Assembly: GCA_964622255.1 (NCBI GenBank)
Contig: CAZUPK010000023.1
Span: forward strand, 1 to 9,281
Origin: SZUA-1377 sp964622255
Lineage (GTDB): Bacteria; Campylobacterota; Campylobacteria; Campylobacterales; QNZT01
Direction of reading: 5' to 3'
DNA length: 9,281 nt
A program made the position numbers and the translations under genes. A model generated the notes under the pieces. The model did not search any database. It was given only the letters and a program-made list of their open reading frames with translations, and was not told the DNA's origin. This document shows, piece after piece, positions 1-5,567 of this stretch (position 1 is its first letter; each line of letters begins with the position of its first letter).

Positions 1-910
1 TAACTATCTCTTTAGCATCATCGGTTCTGTTTACTCTATCTCTAAACTTTGTTGCATCAGGAAAGTTTTTTGAGTAGGTGTGAAGATGTTTTCTAAAGAT
101 ACCAACTCCTTTATCTCCATAGAACTTTAGCATCGAAAAGAAGTGTTCTAAAACTATCTCTTTTATCTTTTCTTTTTTAACAGTTTCTAAATCATTTTTT
201 ATTTGATAAAATATCCAAGGATTTCCAACTGCTCCTCTTCCTATCATAACTGCATTAGCTCCGGTTATCTTTTTTACCTCTTTATACTTTTGCAAAGATG
301 TTATATCTCCATTTGCCACTAAAGGGATATTTAAAACACTTTTTGCTTCTGCTATGGAATTGTAGTCTATTTTTAAAGGGTCGTATTTATCGGCTCTTGT
401 TCTTCCATGAAAAGTAACCCAGTCTGCCCCACTGTTTTGGCAAACTTTTGCTATCTCTTTGGGGATTTTTTTATCAAATCCAAGCCTAGTTTTTATGGAA
501 AAATATCTTTTATTTGAGTATTTTTTTATAGTTTCTGCTATCTTTGCCATTTTTGATAAATCTTTAAGTAAAGCACTTCCGGCTCCTTGCTTTACAACTT
601 TTGGGACAGGGCAACCGCAGTTTAAGTCTATGCCATCTATGCCATCCATATCATTTAAAAGTAAAACCGCTTTTTTTATAACTTCTAAATCACTTCCTGC
701 TATCTGGACTATATAAGGCTCTTCTAGTGGAGATTTTTCAAGCATTTTTAAAGTTTTTGAAGAGTTATAAACAAGAGCATTTGCACTTATCATCTCACTA
801 ACAGTTACATCAACTCCAAACTTTTTAACTACTAAGCGAAAAGGAAGATCGGTATAACCTGCAAGTGGGGCTAAAAAGAGAAGATCCTTTTGTAAAAAAT
901 CCATCCCCAT
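1..910 (-). CDS. dusB: tRNA-dihydrouridine synthase DusB (3' end cut by window edge)
   Basis: FMN-dependent enzyme that reduces specific uridines in the tRNA D-loop to dihydrouridine; cytoplasmic. The frame is open for 303 codons from ATG at 910 and leaves the window without a stop, so only a few residues are probably missing. Visible family marks: N-terminal LAPLAGYTDLPFR (about 13-25), NCGCP at 97-101 with the presumed catalytic Cys100, IKTRLGF (flavin/substrate lysine), HGRTR, VANGDI, and the phosphate-binding MIGRGAVGNPW. This is a TIM barrel followed by the start of the helical C-terminal domain. ATG at 910 is preferred over ATG at 904 because AAAGG on the minus strand sits at good spacing from it. 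It lies 24 bases after the membrane protein gene and is the last visible gene of the dksA operon. The DusB assignment, rather than DusA or DusC, rests on the motif pattern and the typical single-Dus content of Campylobacterota. Confidence 0.92.
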   Translation of the reverse strand, partial: MGMDFLQKDLLFLAPLAGYTDLPFRLVVKKFGVDVTVSEMISANALVYNSSKTLKMLEKSPLEEPYIVQIAGSDLEVIKKAVLLLNDMDGIDGIDLNCGCPVPKVVKQGAGSALLKDLSKMAKIAETIKKYSNKRYFSIKTRLGFDKKIPKEIAKVCQNSGADWVTFHGRTRADKYDPLKIDYNSIAEAKSVLNIPLVANGDITSLQKYKEVKKITGANAVMIGRGAVGNPWIFYQIKNDLETVKKEKIKEIVLEHFFSMLKFYGDKGVGIFRKHLHTYSKNFPDATKFRDRVNRTDDAKEIV

Positions 911-934
911 TTAAGACCTTTTAGTCATACAAAG

Positions 935-1936
935 TTATACAAAAAGGTCTATATCGAAGTTTTTACCGTTATCTTTTAAGAAAAGAAGGTGTTTAAATTT
1001 TGTATATTCATCTTTTGCAGAGTTATCAAGATAATCTCTAGCTTTATCTATAAGTTGAAGATCAAACATAGTATAAAGATATGCTTCCCCACCTATCTCA
1101 GGAAATGCTACTATCAAGTCATTTGTAAATTTAACTCTTTCATCAGGAGTAAGTTTATCTTTTAATTTTTTTGTTAACTCCACCAAATCTTTTTTATCAA
1201 AACTCAATTCTTTTGCATAGTTTAAAATCTGTTCATTTGTTAGTTCAAAGTTTTTACTACCTATCCTATCTATTAACCTATCCAATATATCCTTGGTTAT
1301 TTGTATATTAAACTTTTTTAACTCACTAACAGGAGAATACTCAGCAAGTGCTAAAGAAGCTTTTTTGCATAACTTTTTGTCACTACACTTTTTAAGAATA
1401 GTCGCCGCATAACTTTTATCTTGATTTAGCATATTTTCATAGTTTTTAATCATAAGAGCATTATCAGGAAAAAGATCATATGGACTTAAATCAACAACCT
1501 CACCATCATAAACCCTCTGTTTTACCTCCAAAATATCAGCTACTTCATTGTCAAAAACTCTATATCCCATATATCTTTTTGGGTCTATATTTAAAAGTGG
1601 TAAAACTGCTCCTGGAAGTTTAAAAACTTCACTTTTATAATTGTTATCTTCTAACTTTTTACCTAAAAGTGCTCTTTTTTGATTTTGTAAAAACTTTTCA
1701 GAATCATTTTTAATCTTTCTAAATCTAAAAAAACCAAGTGTTCCATAAAACATAAGATGAAATATTGTAAAAAGATATAATACAAACATAGGCAATATAA
1801 CCCATATAGCAATAGGAAGAGTAACCTTAATGCCAGTTATACTAATAGAATAATTTGCATTGGTTAAACTATAAACATATAATCCCGTAGCAATAACTAG
1901 TATAAGACCAAAACCTAAAAATTTTTTAAACCCCAT
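935..1936 (-). CDS. Two-helix membrane-anchored protein of unknown function
   Basis: 333 residues; I do not recognise a named family. The N-terminus has two hydrophobic segments, about residues 5-24 and 39-63, separated by a short polar loop (NANYSISITGIKVT). A basic RFRKIK stretch follows directly, so the remaining roughly 265 residues are predicted to be cytoplasmic. That part is lysine-rich and mostly helical, without cysteine clusters, nucleotide-binding loops or other obvious catalytic motifs. The two-helix hairpin recalls LapA-like (DUF1049) proteins in topology only. The ATG at 1936 has a strong AGGAG 8-9 bases upstream, and the gene begins 12 bases after the dksA stop, so it is surely co-transcribed with dksA and dusB. 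Codon use matches its neighbours. It is a real gene by length, ribosome site and operon position; function unknown. Confidence 0.85.
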   Translation of the reverse strand: MGFKKFLGFGLILVIATGLYVYSLTNANYSISITGIKVTLPIAIWVILPMFVLYLFTIFHLMFYGTLGFFRFRKIKNDSEKFLQNQKRALLGKKLEDNNYKSEVFKLPGAVLPLLNIDPKRYMGYRVFDNEVADILEVKQRVYDGEVVDLSPYDLFPDNALMIKNYENMLNQDKSYAATILKKCSDKKLCKKASLALAEYSPVSELKKFNIQITKDILDRLIDRIGSKNFELTNEQILNYAKELSFDKKDLVELTKKLKDKLTPDERVKFTNDLIVAFPEIGGEAYLYTMFDLQLIDKARDYLDNSAKDEYTKFKHLLFLKDNGKNFDIDLFV

Positions 1937-1948
1937 TATATAGCTCCT

Positions 1949-2299
1949 CTAAGCAGATTTTTCAACTATTTCTCTGCACACCATACAATACCTAGCCTGA
2001 GGTTTCACCCTCAATCTCTCTACACCAATCTCTTCCTCACACATTTCACAAATACCATAAGTCCCTTCTTTTATTTTCTTAAGGGCATACTCTATCTCCT
2101 TAAGCTCTTTCTCCTGCTTTTCACTTATAGCTTCCCCTATAGCACTATCACTACTTATACTTGCAAAATCCGCCTCATCACTTGCTTCACTCTTTTGTAA
2201 CTCCCCTATTTCATTTCTAAATTCATAAATATTCTTAACAATCTGCTCTTTTCTATCTTCTAAAATTTGTTTAAATGTTTCCAACTCTTGTTCCACCAT
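1949..2299 (-). CDS. dksA: DksA/TraR-family transcription factor with C4 zinc finger
   Basis: RNA-polymerase secondary-channel regulator that, in the characterised family, works with ppGpp to reset rRNA, tRNA and biosynthetic promoters; cytoplasmic. From the chosen start it has 116 residues. Domains: an N-terminal coiled coil (about 1-75) whose tip carries DEADFAS at 41-47, so Asp41, Asp44 and Ala46 fit the DxxDxA element needed for activity, then a zinc finger CEMC...CMVC with Cys84, Cys87, Cys105, Cys108 (CxxC-x17-CxxC). The reading frame can be extended four codons to a TTG at 2311, but that TTG overlaps the GGAG ribosome site at 2306-2309, which lies six bases before ATG 2299, so ATG 2299 is the better start. 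It is shorter than E. coli DksA (151 aa), as is usual in Campylobacterota. It is the first gene of the operon. Confidence 0.93.
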   Translation of the reverse strand: MVEQELETFKQILEDRKEQIVKNIYEFRNEIGELQKSEASDEADFASISSDSAIGEAISEKQEKELKEIEYALKKIKEGTYGICEMCEEEIGVERLRVKPQARYCMVCREIVEKSA

Positions 2300-2305
2300 T
2301 AAAAT

Positions 2306-2309
2306 CTCC
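2306..2309 (-). promoter_or_regulatory. dksA ribosome binding site that decides the start
   Basis: GGAG on the minus strand, six bases before ATG 2299. It overlaps the alternative in-frame TTG at 2311-2309, which therefore cannot be served by it and has no other Shine-Dalgarno sequence. Confidence 0.75.
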
Positions 2310-2334
2310 AAAGCTAATATACATAATCTCTAAG

Positions 2335-2340
2335 TTTATA
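2335..2340 (-). promoter_or_regulatory. Tentative dksA -10 box (TATAAA) in the 2300-2486 gap
   Basis: TATAAA on the minus strand is preceded by a run of eight T and TGA, the T-rich upstream context typical of Campylobacterota housekeeping promoters, and lies about 35 bases before the dksA start. No convincing -35 is seen at 17 bases. The rest of the gap (2341-2486) is very AT-rich with A8 runs at 2343-2350 and 2424-2431. I see no gene or terminator in it. Confidence 0.3.
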
Positions 2341-2486
2341 TCAAAAAAAACTGAAACTAATATTAACAGGAAAAGTCAAAGCTTTACTTTTAACTAAAAT
2401 TTAAGTTCACTACACAATCAATTAAAAAAAAGAGTTAAAAAAAACAAACAAATGGCGAATAAGGTAGGTTCTTAGTTTATCTAGTT

Positions 2487-2517
2487 TTGACATACTCCCC
2501 ACACCCAAAGGTGGGGG
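2487..2517 (-). repeat. IS200/IS605 right-end hairpin and TCAA terminus
   Basis: CCCC (2497-2500) plus CACC (2502-2505) pair with GGTG (2510-2513) plus GGGG (2514-2517) around a CAAA loop, leaving A2501 bulged. On the minus strand the hairpin is followed by AGTATGTCAA, ending at 2487. The bulged stem lying a few bases before TCAA is the recognition structure used by Y1 transposases. It also lies where the 3' part of a TnpB guide RNA (omega RNA) would be encoded. It is much better preserved than the tnpB relic. Confidence 0.7.
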
Positions 2518-2546
2518 ATTCTGGCTTTAGAACAAGACTTGCCTAC

Positions 2547-3059
2547 TTACACAGGTCTTAGAGTCTCTATACCAAGAGTTAATGCCCCACTACAGATGTT
2601 TATGACAACATTTAAATCTCTCAAATGTTTCGTTTTACATTCAAGACACTGCCATATCCTTGTTTTTAAATCTAACTCATTTAAAACATATCCGTATTTA
2701 GAGCAGGTTTTAGATGATGGATAAAATCTATTTATCTTGATTGGATTTGTTTTATATTTTAAGATATTTACAAACTCACTAAATGCATAGTCACTTATTT
2801 TTCTACCCCATAATCTTTGCATAGATTTGATATTTAAATCTTCTATTGCAACATAATCCACATTGTTAGCTATTTTATTTGATAGTTTATGAGATTCATA
2901 CTCTATATTGTTAGATAGAATCAAAATGTTTTAAGAGCAAAATCGATACCCACGATTTTACCCGATGTAGTATCTTCTATGAAGTGCTATACAATGGTTA
3001 TAGACTGTTCCTGCAATATCAACTCTAATTTCTCTTTTGGTCTTTGACTTGTTTGTATC
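2547..3059 (-). pseudogene. tnpB: tnpB (RNA-guided nuclease of IS605 family), multiply broken
   Basis: Three collapsed pieces of one TnpB are readable on the minus strand. Piece A (3059-2961) contains GTVYNHCIALHRRYY, typical of the TnpB N-terminal region, and stops at TAA 2960-2958. Piece B, in another frame (about 2962-2924), reads GKIVGIDFALKTF, the RuvC-I motif with its Asp codon at 2944-2942, and meets TGA at 2923-2921. Piece C (2924-2547; 125 codons) continues as LILSNN if one T is restored to the T4 run, then shows IEDLNIKSMQ (RuvC-II Glu28), MQRLWGRK, a zinc finger TCSKYG...CLEC and HLRDLN (RuvC-III Asp103). About 100-plus residues are missing between A and B, and roughly 60-70 between the piece C start and the RuvC-II motif. 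The second zinc-finger cysteine is Tyr77. An intact TnpB has about 370-400 residues; about 170 remain. Non-functional. Confidence 0.85.
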
Positions 3060-3091
3060 TTTTATATAAAGTATTATAACATAATTTTGAA

Positions 3092-3097
3092 TATAAT
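3092..3097 (+). promoter_or_regulatory. Tentative hypE -10 box (TATAAT)
   Basis: A perfect TATAAT follows TTTTGAA in a T/A-rich stretch. No good -35 is present, which is common in Campylobacterota. If it is used, hypE has a leader of about 140 bases that starts just before the 3110-3150 inverted repeat. The AT-rich context makes chance matches likely. Confidence 0.35.
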
Positions 3098-3109
3098 ATA
3101 AGCATTATC

Positions 3110-3150
3110 AGAAAGTTCTCAAGGAAGATAAACTCTCTATCGAACTTTCT
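3110..3150 (+). repeat. Nine-base perfect inverted repeat in the hypE leader
   Basis: AGAAAGTTC (3110-3118) and GAACTTTCT (3142-3150) are perfect inverted copies separated by 23 bases. As RNA this would be a 9-bp stem with a large loop. It lies between the tnpB relic and hypE and may be part of the old element's end or of the hypE leader. No T-run follows, so it is not an ordinary terminator. Confidence 0.6.
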
Positions 3151-3153
3151 ATT

Positions 3154-3207
3154 GCCTTATATCCCTATGGCTAAAGCCGAGGGCTTTACAGCAAGGCTTG
3201 ATAAGGC
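3154..3207 (+). repeat. Nested palindromes, IS605-end-like, in the hypE leader
   Basis: GCCTTAT (3154-3160) pairs perfectly with ATAAGGC (3201-3207) and encloses a second palindrome that can fold two ways: TAAAGCC (3172-3178) with GGCTTTA (3182-3188), or CCCT (3163-3166) with AGGG (3180-3183) plus GGCT (3169-3172) with AGCC (3175-3178). The CCCT..GGCT..AGCC..AGGG form resembles terminal hairpins of IS200/IS605 elements. I think it is one end of the relic or of a second, lost copy, but cannot fix which. Confidence 0.5.
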
Positions 3208-3212
3208 TTGGT
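3193..3212 (+). repeat. Tandem 10-base direct repeat AAGGCTTGAT/AAGGCTTGGT
   Basis: Two adjacent copies (3193-3202, 3203-3212) differ at one base and lie 29 bases before the hypE start. The second copy overlaps the right arm of the GCCTTAT/ATAAGGC palindrome. It could be a simple duplication or an operator; the sequence does not decide. Confidence 0.5.
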
Positions 3213-3241
3213 AAATTATGATAAATTTTTAGGAGTCAAAT

Positions 3242-4237
3242 ATGAGTAAAAATGTAACCCTATCGATGGGAAATGGTGGAGAGGAAAACAACACTCTTAT
3301 TAAGAAAGTTTTTTATAGAGCTTTTAAAAATGATATTTTAATTAAAAGTGAAGACTCTGCAGTTTTTACTATTAGTGGTAAAACTGCTATGAGTACCGAT
3401 AGTTTTACGGTTAGTCCACTTTTTTTCCCTGGAAGTGATATAGGGAAGCTTAGTATTTGCGGAACTTGTAATGATTTGGCGATGATGGGAGCAAAGCCAA
3501 AATATTTAACAGTTAGTTTTATCATAGAGGAAGGATTTTCTTTAAGGGAACTTGAAAAAATAACAAAGTCTATGAAAAAAGAGTTAGAAGTTAATGGTGC
3601 TTTGATAGTAAGTGGTGATACAAAAGTAATGCCAAAAGGAACAGTAGATAAGCTTATTATAAACACTTCAGGAGTTGGTGAAGTTGAGTATGAGGGGCTT
3701 AGTTCATCAGCTTTGGAAGAAGGTGATGTTATCCTTGTAAGTCGTGATATAGGCTGTCACGGTGCAACTATATTTTTAGCAAGAGAGGGAATAGATATGC
3801 AAAGCCAACTCAAAAGTGACTGTGCATCTTTATATCCAATAGTTAAAGAGTTGATAGACGAAAAACTCTCTTTAGTGGCCTTAAGAGATGCTACAAGGGG
3901 CGGAGTATCTGCTGTTTTAAATGAGTGGGCTATGGCAAGTGATGTTTGTATAGAGGTTGAAGAAAGCTCACTTCCAGTTAGTAGTGAAGTAGAGGGAGCT
4001 TGTGAACTTTTAGGTTTTGAACCAGTTTTCTTAGCAAATGAGGGAACTTTTGTAGTAGCCCTAAAACCAAATTATGCCACATTTGCACTTGAGCTTTTAA
4101 AAAAACATAACCAAAATGCTTCTATCATAGCAAGAGTAACAAAAGCTCATCCAAAAAAAGTTGTGCTAAATAGCTCTTGGGGAACTAAGAGATTTTTGGA
4201 GATGCCAACAGGGGAGTTATTACCGAGAATTTGTTAA
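3242..4237 (+). CDS. hypE: HypE, carbamoyl dehydratase for [NiFe]-hydrogenase maturation
   Basis: 331 residues, full length for HypE. In the known pathway HypF transfers carbamoyl to the C-terminal cysteine of HypE, HypE dehydrates it with ATP to a thiocyanate, and the cyanide goes to iron on HypC-HypD; cytoplasmic. Seen here: glycine-rich MGNGGEE near the N-terminus (9-15), DSAVF, GTCNDLAMMGA at 74-84, SGDTKV at 124-129, the ATP-site DATRGG at 216-221, ANEGTF at 265-270, and the diagnostic C-terminal PRIC ending in Cys331. These mark an AIRS/PurM-type fold with N- and C-terminal halves. The start is supported by AGGAG at 3231-3235, six bases upstream. In most relatives hypE sits with hypD, hypC or hypA. 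Here it stands alone between IS605 debris and porCDAB, with nothing to suggest it is inactive. Confidence 0.96.
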   Translation: MSKNVTLSMGNGGEENNTLIKKVFYRAFKNDILIKSEDSAVFTISGKTAMSTDSFTVSPLFFPGSDIGKLSICGTCNDLAMMGAKPKYLTVSFIIEEGFSLRELEKITKSMKKELEVNGALIVSGDTKVMPKGTVDKLIINTSGVGEVEYEGLSSSALEEGDVILVSRDIGCHGATIFLAREGIDMQSQLKSDCASLYPIVKELIDEKLSLVALRDATRGGVSAVLNEWAMASDVCIEVEESSLPVSSEVEGACELLGFEPVFLANEGTFVVALKPNYATFALELLKKHNQNASIIARVTKAHPKKVVLNSSWGTKRFLEMPTGELLPRIC

Positions 4238-4257
4238 AGAGATTTTATCACAAATTT

Positions 4258-4297
4258 GGCAAGGAAACCTCGTTCTCCAAGACAGGGAGGAGTTGCC
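4258..4297 (+). repeat. Second IS200/IS605-end-like hairpin, downstream of hypE
   Basis: GGCAA (4258-4262) and TTGCC (4293-4297) enclose CCTC (4268-4271) and GAGG (4287-4290) around an imperfect GTTCTCCAAGAC core. The string ACCTCGTTCTCCAAGACAGGGAGGA looks like a degenerate form of the CCCCGTCC..GGACGGGGAGGA hairpin found at the 3' end of many tnpB genes (recalled pattern). No tnpB precedes it. It could also serve as a weak hypE terminator, but no T-run follows. Confidence 0.4.
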
Positions 4298-4487
4298 TTC
4301 TCCTTCCTTAATTTTACCTGACATTACACCATAAACATACTTATCAATCTATTCTTGATAGACAAAATATCAAACAATTACCTTAACTTAACAGTTAAAA
4401 AAATAATTGATTATTGTGTAAAACATAACATTGGCAACATATTAGTTGTTTAAACATCTCCAAGCCCTACCTCTTTAGGGGGGGGTA
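4298..4487. other. Gene-free spacer between hypE and the por promoter
   Basis: No open frame of substance on either strand. Small inverted repeats are visible: TATCAA/TTGATA (4342-4347, 4355-4360), CAATTA/TAATTG (4375-4380, 4404-4409) enclosing TTAAC/GTTAA (4383-4387, 4394-4398). They could be operator-like, but such short AT palindromes are expected by chance here. At the right end an imperfect hairpin (CCCTACCTC, loop TTTA, then G8 at 4478-4485) adjoins the por promoter. Confidence 0.5.
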
Positions 4488-4516
4488 TTGACATACAAAA
4501 GTTAAAATAATAAAAT
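4488..4516 (+). promoter_or_regulatory. porCDAB sigma70 promoter (TTGACA-17-TAAAAT)
   Basis: A perfect -35 TTGACA (4488-4493), exactly 17 spacer bases, then -10 TAAAAT (4511-4516). The predicted transcript starts near 4523, giving a leader of about 75 bases before porC. Such a complete -35 is unusual in Campylobacterota, where -35 boxes are weakly conserved. A run of eight G (4478-4485) ends two bases before the -35. Confidence 0.65.
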
Positions 4517-4596
4517 GCTGTATCACTAATTATTGGTAAAATTTAAGAGATAATTAAGTAACATTTGAAAAGCTAATCAAAAGAGAAGGAGAGTTC

Positions 4597-5154
4597 ATGC
4601 TAGAGATGAGATGGCATAGCAGAGCTGGGCAGGGTGCTGTTACAGGTGCTAAAGGTTTGGCTGATGTCGTAGCAAATACGGGTAAAGAGGTTCAAGCTTT
4701 TGCTTTTTACGGTTCTGCAAAAAGGGGTGCAGCAATGACTGCATATAACAGAATAGATGATAAACCTATCTTAAACCATGAAAAGTTTATGAATCCAGAT
4801 TATGTTTTAGTTATAGATCCGGCACTTGCTTTTACCGCAAATATAACTGAAAATGAAAAAGATACTACAAAGTATATTATCACAACTCACCTATCAAAAG
4901 ATGAGTTAATATCTCAAATGCCAAAACTTCAAGATAAAGAGGTTTATGTTGTTGATTGTATGCAAATAGCACTAGATACTATCGGTAGAGCTATACCAAA
5001 TACTCCTATGCTTGGAGCTTTGATGAAAATTTCTGGTATGTTTGAGTTAGAGTATTTTCAAGATGCTATGAAAAAAGTTTTAAATAAGTTACCTCAAAAG
5101 ATAGTTGATGCAAATATGATAGCTATCGAGAGGGCTTATAATGAAGTTAAGTAG
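4597..5154 (+). CDS. porC: Pyruvate:ferredoxin oxidoreductase, gamma subunit
   Basis: 185 residues, the usual size for the gamma chain of four-subunit 2-oxoacid oxidoreductases. The enzyme interconverts pyruvate + CoA with acetyl-CoA + CO2 using ferredoxin or flavodoxin; this chain forms the domain that helps close the CoA/TPP cleft. Visible marks: MRWHSRAGQGAVTGAKGLA at the N-terminus (4-22; the R-x-GQG motif of the family) and FYGSAKRGAAMTAYNR (37-52). The start is fixed by AAGGAG at 4586-4591, five bases upstream. First gene of the operon, nine bases before porD. In other naming schemes this chain is called PorG; the Campylobacterota name is porC. The subunit family is clear; specificity for pyruvate over another 2-oxoacid rests on the operon type. 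Confidence 0.93.
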   Translation: MLEMRWHSRAGQGAVTGAKGLADVVANTGKEVQAFAFYGSAKRGAAMTAYNRIDDKPILNHEKFMNPDYVLVIDPALAFTANITENEKDTTKYIITTHLSKDELISQMPKLQDKEVYVVDCMQIALDTIGRAIPNTPMLGALMKISGMFELEYFQDAMKKVLNKLPQKIVDANMIAIERAYNEVK

Positions 5155-5163
5155 GGGTTAAAG

Positions 5164-5565
5164 ATGAGTAAATATGTAGGTTGGGATGAAGTAAATGACG
5201 GGACACTACTTTTTTCTTTCGAGGGAGAGTTTGATAAAGCAGTAGAGACAAAACAAGAGGATAGACCATATTCACAGTGGAATTCGTATGAAGCTTATAC
5301 AGGCGACTGGAGAGTTTTAAAACCTGTTTATAACAGAGATATATGTATAGATTGTCAAAACTGTTGGATATTTTGTCCAGATACTGCGATAGTAAGTAAA
5401 GATAAGAAGATGATTGGCATTGATTATGATCACTGTAAAGGTTGTGGAGTTTGTGTGGAAGTTTGTCCTACAAATCCAAAATCACTTTTAATGTTTAGCG
5501 AATTTGAAAAAAATGAAGAGGCACTTGCTAAATGGCCTGAGAAAAAGAAAAAGAGTAAGGATTAA
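5164..5565 (+). CDS. porD: Pyruvate:ferredoxin oxidoreductase, delta (ferredoxin-like) subunit
   Basis: 133 residues. Carries two [4Fe-4S] clusters that pass electrons between the TPP site and external ferredoxin or flavodoxin. Both motifs are complete: CIDCQNCWIFCP (Cys61, 64, 67, 71) and CKGCGVCVEVCP (Cys91, 94, 97, 101). An N-terminal extension of about 55 residues precedes the ferredoxin domain, and the C-terminus ends in a lysine-rich tail (WPEKKKKSKD). AGGGGT lies 5' of the ATG. The gene is nine bases after porC and two bases before porA, so translation is probably coupled. Confidence 0.95.
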   Translation: MSKYVGWDEVNDGTLLFSFEGEFDKAVETKQEDRPYSQWNSYEAYTGDWRVLKPVYNRDICIDCQNCWIFCPDTAIVSKDKKMIGIDYDHCKGCGVCVEVCPTNPKSLLMFSEFEKNEEALAKWPEKKKKSKD

Positions 5566-5567
5566 TA

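Larger units (their letters stand above)
2487..3190 (-). mobile_element. Decayed IS200/IS605-family element (tnpB relic, no tnpA)
   Basis: A tnpB remnant on the minus strand is followed, in the correct order, by a right-end hairpin and a TCAA terminus at 2490-2487, the arrangement of the IS605/IS608 group, in which single-strand cleavage occurs just after a TCAA-like right-end tetranucleotide. No Y1 transposase (tnpA) coding sequence is present, so the copy cannot move by itself. The distal boundary is uncertain. I place it provisionally just beyond the palindrome at 3163-3188, in the hypE leader. About 700 bases remain, against roughly 1.3 kb or more for an intact tnpB-only element. Confidence 0.65.

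Noticed and set aside
459..716. Plus-strand open frame of 85 codons
   Set aside because: It lies fully antisense within the clear dusB coding region and has no family features.
1949..2311. dksA start at TTG 2311
   Set aside because: The TTG overlaps the GGAG that serves ATG 2299, and it has no ribosome site of its own.
2539..2724. Plus-strand open frame of 61 codons over the tnpB relic
   Set aside because: It is antisense to recognisable TnpB zinc-finger coding sequence and has no ribosome site.
2547..2924. A short functional TnpB-like or nuclease-dead regulator (TldR-type) protein of 125 residues
   Set aside because: The only start is a TTG created by a frameshift inside the old gene, there is no ribosome site, the N-terminal wedge and REC regions are missing, and a zinc-finger cysteine is lost. 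It reads as a relic.
3110..3212. CRISPR array or known riboswitch
   Set aside because: There are no regularly spaced repeats, and the stems do not match any riboswitch consensus I can recognise.
3313..3666. Minus-strand open frame of 117 codons
   Set aside because: It is antisense to the N-terminal half of hypE; its hydrophobic composition is a by-product of the opposite frame.
4258..4310. Intrinsic terminator for hypE
   Set aside because: The hairpin is imperfect and is followed by a C/T mix rather than a T-run, so I list it as an IS-end-like repeat instead.
4342..4409. Operator for a dimeric regulator of porCDAB
   Set aside because: The AT-only 5-6 base palindromes are too short and too likely by chance in this composition to call.
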